DNA from: Tetradesmus obliquus
Taxonomy: Eukaryota > Chlorophyta > Chlorophyceae > Sphaeropleales > Scenedesmaceae
Assembly: GCA_030272155.1 (NCBI GenBank)
Contig: CP126196.1
Location: 6,076,501-6,140,500 of the forward strand
DNA: 64,000 nt
Direction of reading: 5' to 3'
The notes under the pieces were generated by a model. That model saw only the letters and a list, made by a program, of their open reading frames with translations, was not told where the DNA came from and ran no database searches. Below are positions 11,901-22,800 of the stretch, piece after piece. Numbering within the stretch: the first letter of the stretch is position 1; each line of letters opens with the position of its first letter. The translations under genes and the position numbers were made by a program.

Positions 11901-13287
11901 AAGCTTGTGCTACATGTAGCTGTATAGAACACATGGAGCAGCAGCGCTCAGCGGATACTGGGTATGTAACAGTGGTGCACCATAACCTGCTCTCAGCCAC
12001 AGCCTCTGCAGCTGCTTCGTGCAACACAAGCATAGCAAACATGCAACAACTTATGGTTTGAGCGTGCAAGCATACCCTCACACCGTCTCTGTAAGGCGCC
12101 TCGGAATGGTGGGGTAACAAAGTTCTTTATCTCAGCTCTGCTGTGGCCTAAGCGTGCCTCAAAATGATTTTGTCTGCCTATTGATCTATAGCAAAATTTA
12201 CAAGACCAGCTGCGAATGTTGTAAGAGTGGCAAAGGCAGTGGCAATACTTCTACTCATGTTTCACAAAGACCTGTTGGCTGCATAATATGCACGTTCAGC
12301 ACACATGTTCAGTTGAAAGCAGCCTTTTTCTGCGAGTAGTTGTTCACCCCGTATAAAAAAGTTATTGTCGCAGCACCAAGGCCTTTCGGAAAAGAAGCCC
12401 TTTACAATGTGACAGCAGCGCTGCATGTATGCAGCTATTTTTGTTAAAATACTTAACTTGTTGTTTTTTTATTTTTTATGTTGTTGATATTTTCAAGTCT
12501 TTTTTGCCTGTTCGTCACCCGTGCTCGCGAAATCATAGTTGAAACCCGCCATAAGTTCCGAGAGACATCATCAAGCAGGAATTAGGGGCGCTGCAGAGGT
12601 AGAAGAAGCGTACATGAAAACATTTCATTCATTTTGGAGGTTGTAAAACGCTGCGACTCCAACTTGCAAACATGAACCCTACTCTTGTGCTCGTTTTATT
12701 GGTATACCCTTCGCGAAGCAGTAGTGATACCGAACCACATCAGACAACTCATCACACATTCTCACGTGATTTGAAATGCCAACACGCATACTGGTATTCA
12801 GGGCCTGCTTTGTGTCCCGTGGGGCATCTGTCCTGCGGACACAGGTGGGACCCAGGTCCCAGCTGTCTACGCCTTGAATGCGGGTCTGCGTCTTGTTCAA
12901 GCGCGCTGCTCTAGCACTGCACCTGTCGCATTTGATTCATTCTATTTCATAAGCGTTCCTGTCCACAAGCGTCCAAAAGCGCCAGCCTGATCCCACTGGC
13001 CCAACCCGATCGACGTGCCCCACAGCCTCAGCTCTTGCTGGGGTAAGCCCAAGGTGAGTAATGCGCCGTCAAATCTTCTGTTTTGCGTATTTTGAAGACG
13101 CAAAAGACGGTGTTCAATCACCGCGAGTTTTGGGGCTATGTACGCAGCGGGGGTTTCATCTGAAGGCAGCAGGTTGACAACCTCGGCCTCATTATGCCAT
13201 TCGTTGCAACGCAGGTTCCATCACCTACCTCAAGCGCACAAGGTCCCGTAAGCGCCTCGTGCACAGGCTTCATCGCCCTGACTGGCC
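8963..13287. other. Long non-coding stretch upstream of the SP-rich gene
   Basis: No gene is recognised. Visible items are a tandem repeat of AGCTGCAGCATATTATACAT at about 9168-9230; a cluster of GGATAA/TTATCC motifs in both orientations at 10340-10425; an A-run near 10450-10463; a 94-bp repeat at 10988-11081 whose inverted copy is at 45346-45439; and an AT-rich patch at 12430-12510. The last few hundred bases should contain the promoter and 5' UTR of the gene starting at 13288, but I see no clear core element. Confidence 0.5.
10988..11081 (+). repeat. Dispersed 94-bp repeat (inverted copy at 45346-45439)
   Basis: Includes the shared core CAGTCCTCATGATCCCTGC. The same 94-bp length is found in reverse complement at 45346-45439 with only scattered mismatches. 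Confidence 0.75.
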
Positions 13288-16200
13288 ATGTCGAGCAGGC
13301 AAGTGTCGAGGCAGGTGCTCCTGCTGCAGCTCAGTGTGCTGGCTCTTCTGCTGGTGCATCAGGGAGCCTGCAGGCAGATGGCGCCTCCGACATCGGACGC
13401 TTGGCCCGCCCTGCTCAGGCGCATGCTGCAGCAGGATGCCACCACCAGTGCTCGGCTGACCCCACAGCAGCGGGACCCCGCTGCGCTTTGCCAAATCAGT
13501 GACGGGCAAAGCCAGAATCCCCCAGTGAATTTGACTGCTGCGTGCCACTCCAGCTGCCAGATTTGCACCAACACAAACGTTGTCTCAGGTTTAAGACCAT
13601 GTCAATGTTGCAAAGCCGGCAACTATGGTGTTCCAGGGGGGAGCAACACCTGTCGCAGATGCCCGGCCGGGCAATGGTCAAATGCTGGCGCAAGCGACTG
13701 CAGGTGAGGACGTGTTCTTGCTGATTTGCTGAGTGTGCTTGCCAAGTCTTTGACGGTGCAAAGAGGTGTTGCGCTTGAGTTGAATTCTCTCATTTCTGTA
13801 AAGCAAGCTCAGAATCTTAAAGAGCACCGAGTAGTCGCCCAGAGGCGGAAATGCCAGTGGTGTCACATATTCATCAAGCTGCTCTTGCCAATACACATGA
13901 TGTCATGGCAGGCACAAGTACTGGCAGGCATTTCATGTGTGCCAACCTGGAGCATTTACCGCTGATTCAAACTAATGTACATAAGGCAGCCAATCAGCAT
14001 GAATGAAATTGGTGTTTGTTATGCAAGTTCGAAAAAATCCATTTGCGCATCGCAACAACGACTGCTCTCATTATTTTTTCCGTGCAGAGCTTGCCCTCGT
14101 GACACTTGGACAAGCGGGGCGGACAGAACCACCTGCACAGGTATGCCTATGTCGGCATCTTTACGCTAGTCTTTAGTGAGGGACACCGTGATATATAATG
14201 GAACAGATGCAGCCTCTCGTGTAGATGTGTTCAATGCAGGTTCTGTGAATCAACCAACATGAATTTTTTATCATGTCCCACGGCTGACTGCACTGAAGCG
14301 GCGGCAGAACACAGGATTGTTGGCAACCTATGATCAATTCACCAACGAAGCACATATGTTTCCACCACCCATGCACGCCCCTGCAGTATGCCGCAGAGGC
14401 TGGTCTGTCTACACCGCCACAAACGCCGCTGGTGCTACTGTGTACGGGTGCAAGGCGTGCCCGCCTGATACTGTTTCGCTCGGGGGGCCTTTTGAGACGG
14501 CACCGACTGCTTGTGCAACGTGTCCGACGGGGAGAACGACCACCAATGCAGTCACGTGCAATGGTAAGACACAAGTGTTACTAATGTACACGTGCCACAC
14601 GACCTGCAGTGCATGCCACGATCTTCTCCATGCTGTTGGATCATTCATCATGCGCCCTGCATCTTTGATATGGTGTCAGCTAATAGCAGAGTAGCATGGA
14701 ACAAGTATGACCCTGGCAGGCATCATCACCGACCTTCAGCATGCACTAGCGTCTGTATTGTTGCTGACAGGCCGACCCTGGCAGGCATAAACACAGACCT
14801 TGAGCATGCACTAGCGTCTGTCTTATTGCTGACAGGCTGTGTGCTCTGGTGCTGTCAACTACTCATTGTGTTGTCGCAGTATGCCTCCCGGGCTTCGGAC
14901 GACCGGGGTGCAGCACATGCCGTCCAAACACATTTTCTGAAGGTGGACTTGCAGGGGCGGCAGTATGCTCACCATGCCCACCTGGCACAACCAGTGGGTC
15001 GGGTGCATCTGCATGCACAGCCAACCCAACCAGCCCTGAACCTGGCACCAGCCCCAGCCCTGCACCAAGCCCCAACCCTGGCACCAGCCCCAGCCCTGCC
15101 TCGAGCCCTAGCCCCAGTCCAAGCCCACAGCCCAGCCCAAGCCCAAGCCCAAGCCCCAGCCCCAGCCCAGGCCTCAGCCCCAGCCCCAGCCCCAGCCCAG
15201 GCCTCAACCCCAGCCCCAGCCCAGGCCTCAGCCCCCGCCCCAACCCCAGCCCAAGCCCCACCCCCACCCCCAGCCCTTCTCCCTGCATCTTCAACTGCGG
15301 TGGCGGCAGTGGCGGCGGCGGCAGCGGCGGTGGCGGTGGCGGCGGTGGCAGCGGTGGCGGTGGCAGCGGTAAGTGATAAGGCGGGTGTCTAATGGAGCAC
15401 CTGTCTATGTGAACAGCCTCCTGTTGCTTAGTTCATATCTGATGCTGACTCCCACGCGTGCAGACTAGCAAATTCTGATGCATACTAAGGCCGTACTGCA
15501 AGACACAGCCGCACTGCACATGCTCTCGATCATGATTGCCTTCCCTTTTGTGTGTACGCAACCCTCTGCTTGCAGCCAACGTGTTCCCTGCCGGAGCAAC
15601 ATGCACCAATGTGGGATTCGTCTGCGCCACTGGGTTCAACAACACAGCCGGGGGGAGCATTGCCGGGCTTTCACCCGCCACCGGCTTCAGTGTGTGCTGC
15701 ACACAGGTGCGCGTGCATGGCGTGTTTGTGATACACTCGCGCACTGGCTGCTTGGCTGTTGTTTGTTAGCATGACTTGTAACTGGCTTTCAAGCATCACC
15801 CCACCCGCTGTTGTGTCAGTCCTGATTGCTGGGTCACCCGATCTGGCCATGTCCTGGGTGTTGTCATTAAATTGAAGCCCAACCACTTGCATAGTCACAA
15901 ATCCCGAAGTGAGGCAGCTATGTGCTGATCATCTGCAATATGTGAGAACCCAGGCTTGAGCTGCTCTGATGCAAGGCTCCATAATTTACAGAGGAAAGTT
16001 GTATGTGGGTCCTGGCACCATCTTAGATAATATGAGCCACCACCACTACCACCACCGCCAATGAACAAACATGGCGTTCAAACCATCAGCAGTGCACGCC
16101 TTGACCACATGAGCTTGACTTCCCTCATCTTCTGTGTGCGGCCGCAGGACTCCACTCGCACATTCCCGGCACTTGCGACATGCGCGGACATACGCGGCGA

Positions 16201-16315
16201 CTTCTCGCGCACGCCGTTTGTGTGCGGCACCGGCTACCAGGCCAGCGCGGGAGGCTCGATCGGCAACGGCAGCCCCGCAAGCGCTTTGGCTGTGTGCTGC
16301 ACGCCTGTCACGTGA
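13288..16315 (+). CDS. Secreted Cys-rich, SP-rich, Gly-rich wall-type protein
   Basis: A complete six-exon gene can be built with matching phases: 13288-13703, 14088-14140, 14387-14563, 14880-15368, 15576-15706 and 16148-16315 (stop TGA), giving 477 residues. Residues 1-30 are a signal peptide (core [18 protein letters not shown]). Residues about 75-262 carry Cys modules of the GCC2/GCC3 or ephrin-receptor-like kind, with repeats such as [13 protein letters not shown] and [13 protein letters not shown]. Residues about 265-352 are an extensin-like SP hinge, a known substrate for prolyl hydroxylation and O-glycosylation in algal walls. A Gly-Ser run follows (about 355-378). The C-terminus holds two copies of a module with FPA..ATC, FVC.TG, AGGSI and VCCT, one per exon. 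A cell-wall or extracellular-matrix glycoprotein is the best interpretation. Confidence 0.85.
14709..14838 (+). repeat. Two-copy 65-bp tandem repeat inside an intron
   Basis: The unit begins GACCCTGGCAGGCAT and ends TTGCTGACAGG, with the second copy offset by 65 bp. It lies within intron 3 of the SP-rich gene. The period is not a multiple of three, so it is unlikely to be coding. Confidence 0.8.
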
Positions 16316-18314
16316 TGACCTGCAGATCAGAAGCCCTGCAGGAGCTCACCAAGATGATCACCAGCACTTTGCCACTTTCCAGTTTGTGGCAAGACTGCAC
16401 CCGACGCCTCTGGTGCCACACTGTAGGTTGTGTTGTTTTGTCGTACTGTTGGTGTACCAGGCGCTTATGGTGCGCTGTTGGTAGCGGCAGAGGCCCCACC
16501 ACAGCAATTCCATGACGCTGACAGCACCTCGCCTGCCATATAGCTGCTGTTTCAAAAGATTGGATGGCATCTTTTGGCGTCACCGAATGTGGGCAGCTTT
16601 TAACGACGATGCAGCGACTTGATCACAGTACCTCCTACATGCACGAAAGCCAGCTGGTGCAGGTTGTGGGTGGCCAGACCCCTCATCAATCCATGCACAT
16701 CTGATTAAACGAGAACCTGACGGAAACGACTGTGTATGCAGACCCCATTTCAGTTCATGTGGAGCGTGCATCTTGCTAGACGTTGGTGAGCATGAGTATG
16801 TAGTATCCTTGATCAGTGCATGGCAAGCTGCTTGTGAATCCGCTGTGTTTCCTTAGACTGTTTGTGGAGCTGCTACTGAGTATGCAACGGTCCCCGTCAC
16901 ATTCGACGTGCCAGATGATGGCAGGCACCATGATAGCAGCAGCGGCAACCCGCCTGTCACGTTGAAATGGGTTTTGGTTCAGGTTTGCTTCCATCAGCAG
17001 ATTGAGCAATACCAGACCTTCAGTGGCTGCCTTGAAAGTGGAACAGAGGTCAGGCCTGCTCAGCAATTGGCGCTATTGGCTGTACACAGCCATATGTGCT
17101 GCATGCAGCCTATGCAGGCGCTTCACATTTGTTTCTCTGCATGTTTGTTAGTTGTTCAGGTGCACTTCTATGTAAGTTGCCTGCTTGTGCATGCAGAGTG
17201 TGCAGATCTTGTGGCTGGCTCTGAATCACATGCTCACGTCAGTGCAGCTGGGTGAGAAGCGTGCATGCCAGGATCTCACGCAGCAGGAGCGTGCTGGCCC
17301 TGTATCTTGATCGCAGTAGCATGATAAGCAGAATACCGATGAGCAGAGACACCGCCAATGCTGGCAAGTTGTCTGCGCTTGTTCTTGACTGTGTGTGGGC
17401 AGGTCTAGCCGCTTGTCACATACTGTGTGTGATGTTTGATACAAATCCAGCGGCAATGGCCTGGATTTGTGCACATTAGCCAGCTGATGTGTTCGTTGAT
17501 CACCTGGTTTTCTGTTGAATGCATGCCTTGATGTTCATGTGATAGGCTATACGCCTTCACGGTTCGTGACGTAGTTTTGCTGTTGATGATAGATTTGTTG
17601 TAGGCCCTCAAGGCATTGACAACAAAGTTGAAAAGTTCACGTGGCTGGGCCATGAACTTGCTTCACCCTGCCGCACAACAGCTACGATGCAGCCACTCAG
17701 CTGGTCACGCTGGATGGTTTTGGCTGTGTGTGTCGATGATGATGCTGGATGCTGGATATACTGTCGAGGTTTTAGAGTAACACTGTACATTGTGCGTATG
17801 GCTCTTGGGATTCCGCAAACTAGGTAAGCATGTAACAACTCAGCTGAAGATTTCGCCTGTCACACTACAGACCAGAAGTTTACCGTGCACCCTAGACACA
17901 GTCACATGGTCACTATGCTGGGCCATGAGGTCTGCCTGCGTGATTGCGTTGCCAGCATCAAGACGGCCGCAATGCCACACATATCATACCAGTGGTGGCT
18001 TGGTTCTTAGCCAAAATAATAGCACACAAAACAGCGGGGGATTGCGTGCTCCCAACCACCCTTACGTTCTATGTGAGCTTCTTGATTATGCCTACGCGCT
18101 GAGATCAGGGCATAAATGATCCTCTTACCGTGGAAACATACAATATACTATGATGGACACAGAGGGTGGAAAGGTGCTTGCCTTAATAGCAGGCGAAGCA
18201 CGGGAGCTGTTGACCTGGACGGCCAGGCGCCAGCCCCACTGCAAGCGCAGACTGGCGACATAGCCCCGTGCGACACGCGGCATAGCCATTTTGTCCGGAT
18301 GAGCAACTTGCTGC
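16316..18314. other. Non-coding stretch downstream of the SP-rich gene
   Basis: Presumed 3' UTR, then intergenic sequence. No domain, RNA gene or repeat was recognised. Confidence 0.45.
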
Positions 18315-19340
18315 ATGTTGGCATGTCGGCATGTTGAACATGCCCAGCAGCAGCATTTGTCAGCAGAGCGGGCTGTCGCGCACCTGCAGCATGTGCTCAC
18401 CAGGGCGCTGGCTCCACTCAACCTACAGCAGCTTGCAATAATGCGTGCATCGGTCAGGGCAGCAGTGCTGTGGCTAGAGATGACTACGCTTCACGAGCAG
18501 CTGACGCAGCCAAGCAGGGGGCAGCTTAAATGGATGTGTTGACGGCGGCAAGCACAATTCTTACCCTGCCAACTGCCCCTGACGCGGCCACCAGCCAGCA
18601 GCAATCGCTGGCGGGAGCGCTGGGCGTGGCACCGACTTCTCCCGGCCTCAGCGCGGTTCTCGCCTGCAGTGTGCTGCAGAGCACAGCGCTGCGCTAGCGG
18701 CGGCAGTGGCTGCTGCAGCAGCAGCAGCATCAGCAGCAAGTGGCGGCAGTGGCAGCGGCGACAGCTGGCTGGAGCAAGGGCCCGACCGCGCGGCTGCCGC
18801 CGGTGGGTCCAAAAAGTCATCCTGGTGGGCATGATATGCATCAATGCAGGGCTCTGGAGCCGTGGCCCACGCTGAGCGTCAAGCGCAGCCTGCAGCTGCA
18901 GCTGGACAACGGCTGCAAGGTCTGGCACCAGGTCTTCGCCCCGGGCAGCACATCAGAGCCGGTGGAGCGCCCCTGCACATGGGCATGTTTGCAGGGAAGC
19001 AGCTGATGCTGGTGACGTACGCGGTGCAAAATCTGCAGCTGCTGATTGGTGGTGGTATCTACACAGTAGATCTGCTGGTTGTGCCCCACACCAACTTCGA
19101 CCCAGTTTTGGGCAACGATTGCGTGTATCTCTGCGCAGTGCGCACCTGGGCGCGTGACTTCCGCCAGGTCGGCTGCTACCTGCTGCTTCCGCTATTGGTG
19201 TCCCTGTGGCGGCCGGGTGTACAGGCCGCGCGCCGCCCTCCCGGCGCTGGCGAGCACTGGTACCCAGGTGTGCGAGCAATAGTGGGGCGTGCGGCGCGTG
19301 GCCCCCAGCTAGTAAGCGAGCAGTTGCGTTCAGCGTGATG
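18315..19340 (+). pseudogene. Degenerate Gag/retropepsin-like fragment
   Basis: This GC-rich stretch has coding character in shifting frames. First comes a Gln/Leu-rich helical segment (HLSAERAVAHLQHVLTRAL), then a frame starting at 18532. Near 18900 there is QLQLDNGCKVW, which could be a decayed aspartic-protease active-site region (normally D-S/T-G). Near 19060-19110 there is IYTVDLLVVPH followed by FDPVLGNDC, which resembles the typical retropepsin end (flap, dFlVip, fDvILGmDWL). That order and spacing fit the protease of a Ty3/gypsy-like polyprotein. No reverse transcriptase or integrase follows and the frame is broken, so this is at most a relic. The assignment rests on short motifs. Confidence 0.35.
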
Positions 19341-19617
19341 CGTCTTTTTGATCCCGCCTTAACCGTCAATTGGTTTATACCAGTATCTTCCAATCTGAGT
19401 AATGTTGAGTCCGGAGTGAGTTATGTGCAGGATGCGGGCAGCAATGCGTCTGCTGCACTTGCATCAGCAGCAAGGCTGGCGGCTTTGGTGCAGGCGTTGC
19501 GGCTGCCGTGTAACTTGCAAACACAGCTGTAACTACAGGAAATTGCTTAGGTTAAGGTATCAGGTTCTGGCGCAAGGGAAATCCCATGCATGCATATGCA
19601 AGGAGTGCCTGAGCACC

Positions 19618-19733
<116 letters not shown>

Positions 19734-19866
19734 TGCAGCCTGGTTGCACGGCAAAGTAAAGCAACGTTTACATAAATGGTTTGAACAAAAGACTGGGAGT
19801 ATTCAGCACATGCTACACAACATTCTCTATCAACAACATGCAGTATGCATTGACCCTGTGCAGCCG

Positions 19867-22800
19867 CTACACAGTTCCTGCATGGACCTGATGGCTCATA
19901 CTGCTATAGATTGGCAAAGTCATTGCGCACAATGCCCTTCCACTTTTCTTGCTTTGCTTGTACAGAATCCTGATCATATACGACCGACCGACTAAGCAGG
20001 ATACGATACTTAGTGCAACCCCAGTTGGCAGCAGCAACAGCCATAACAAGACACTCTGGGACAAGCTGGCCACTTGTGCAGCGGTGGGATCTGTGATGGG
20101 GCTTCGCCTAAGAAGAAGCGGCGAATATCTGCTCCCAGCTTCCACAGACGCCACTACACCCGCTGCAGGCCTTGGATGGGCTTTTCTTGGAGGGTCCTGG
20201 CATACTGCTCTCCTGGACACCGTGAAATAAAATGCTCTGATTTGCATCGGCTGCAAGATCACTCGCGCGCTGAGTGGCATGGACCCCACAATGCGATTGC
20301 TGGTGAAGCTCTGAGGACCTGACGGCAGCAGCAACGGCGGCTGCCACGTTGTGAGTGTCTTGCTTATGTTGTACTGGGGCCTCAGTGCATCGCTGTCAGC
20401 CAGGACGCGCTCACCAAACAATGTAGCCTCTTGCACCTGCTTCACTTTCAAGTAAAGCAGCTCAGCCAATGAGGCAAGATGCACAGAGGCAGGCTGGGAC
20501 AAGCTAGGGTGCTCTCCTGCCTGGAACATGTGGCTTAAGCGCAGCAGCACAGTGCTGCAGCTCAACCATCGCACAGTCAGCAGGTGCACATTGTGTGGCA
20601 GATCCTTAGCGGCTGCTTGTCTGCTGGAGGTGGGCCTAAACTGCATGCCAGGTTTGAAGGCACTGAAGGCAAGCTGCATTGGGTCGTGCAAGATCTGCGG
20701 TGGCAATTGAGCCGCAGCAGTAGTAGCAGCAGCAACGGTAACACACATGAGTTGTAAAGAGCAGGACACACAAAGTCAGGGCAATGCTGTACTTGATTAA
20801 AGCATGTTCCCTAACCTGTCAACATACAACAGCTTGAGGTATTCCTGAGATGTCACATATGCTGCTGTAACCTGTACACACCCATCATTACACGTTCAAT
20901 CACAACCGTGCTGACCTGCCTAACCCCACCGTGGTGACCATGCATCTAACACCTTTGTTGTGTTGCCAAATGCAAGCTTCATCATCATTTAAATGTGTCT
21001 AAAGCATATTTTACGTCATGATCATCACCTGTTCATAATGTCGCTGCGTGATGTCGTGCTTGATGGTTGCATCTTGATCTGGTTTCCTGAATGACACAAC
21101 GTGAACACCAGCTGCAACGTGACGGTCAATCAGCGGCTGTGACATGCCTTTTCCATCATCTGCGGCACTTTTCTGGTGCAGGTTGATGTCGAGCTGCCCG
21201 TCCGCCATGGATACCGCGCCCTGGGCGCGGTCCACAGCCACACTCATGGTCGTGGCAGTGTCCTTCAGGTAGCATCCAGTTGTGATTGGGTAAATGTTGG
21301 CGGGAAGCCGGTGCGTTGCTGTAGGTCCGGCAGGAAGTTTGAAAGATGGGCGGTAGTCACGCCGGCGCTGCTGGTATTCCCTGCCGTTGGCATCAGTGAA
21401 CCACAGGCTCTCCGACTTGATGTTGCTGGTGTAGCGCACAAAAGCCTCCCAATCGCCACCTGCGTCTGGTGGTGGGCCGGCAGTCTACTCCACCTCCAAA
21501 TGGGACTGGCCGACCCATAGCCGCGTTGTCAGGGCGCCTGGCATATCATGAAACTTCTGGTGTACCTCCTGTAGCAAAGGACCCTGAGTGACAGATATTT
21601 CGCTTGGGGCTGGTGCGGACGGCTCTCCTGTAGCTGCAAATGTGTAAGCTCCAGAACTGCGGAAGTTGCCTTGATACTTGAGGAGTGTTGAGCTGTAGCT
21701 GATGGTGCCACCGGCGACACCCACACGGCTGATGCCAGCAGGACCCACTGTGAGCAGCAGCTTGTCGTTTGACAGCGTCAAACTGGAATTGCCCGCCACT
21801 GTGGCGACACGTGTTGACACACTGAGCTGCTGGTCTTTTCTTTGCTGCGCAGCCCGACTGGCGGTCTCTCCAGCATGCCTTGCAACCCTGTACACGGCAT
21901 GTCCAAGTGGCGGCGCTGACACAAGCAGTGCCAATTCCGCTGTTGGTGTGCTGCTGTCCTTTGCCATGTTTGTGGCTGACCAAACCAGTTGCGATCCTAC
22001 TGAAAGCGGCAGCAACTGGCTTTGGACAGGATGGCTGTCGGGCCCAGTCACCGAGTAATTTCCAGCATCGACAGGCACGCGTATGCCCCACGTGTAGGAC
22101 CATTGCAGCGGGTTGTACACAACTAGCAGGAAGCCGCCTGCTTTGGAAAGCAGCACAGAGCTGCTGCAGAGGCTGCTGTTGAGACTGAGGCACATGCTGA
22201 GCATGGGAGCTCGCCTGGTGGTGTTTGCTGCAGCTGACAAATTGAATGGCGCCTGTGCATCTGGCTTCCATTGAGGGAGCATTATGTTTTTGGACGAGCC
22301 TGCGCTTAAAGATGTCGCCAGCATATGTCTGTGAGGTCGGAACTGCTGCAGTGTTGCTGCTAACTTGGCCTGGGAACACCAGCTGCTGGAGACCCAACAA
22401 TAGTTTTGGCGCAGCTTTCACCATGCCAACATGAATCCACTGTTCGTAATCTTGTGTGACCTGCAAGACTTGGGTACCTGCAGCTCAAGCATCAAGCAGC
22501 ATTGTTGTCAGACAATTCACTCAGAGTGCACACTTGAATTTTATGAGACAATGAAGCTTGCCTTCTAGTTCCGCTACGTTGAATTGCAGATGCTTCTGCA
22601 CTCAACTGCTAACATGGTGGCAGCAATAATGTCGTGCAGGACATGTAAGCCCTGACCCACCAGTAATGCCGTCGTGGTGCAGGCTGGTCGCCAGCGCAAA
22701 CTCCAGCACCGCTGGATCGCAGTTTGGCGCCAGTGTGCCCGCAAGCTTCACAGTCTCTGATGTCTTCTGGTGGCCCTCATACTGCAGGCCTTTGGTTGTG

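Noticed and set aside
21546-22466. A second long open frame overlapping the mannosidase on the same strand
   Set aside because: It lacks GH38 motifs after about 22380 and differs by one base from the frame that carries them. It is the shifted shadow of exon 11.
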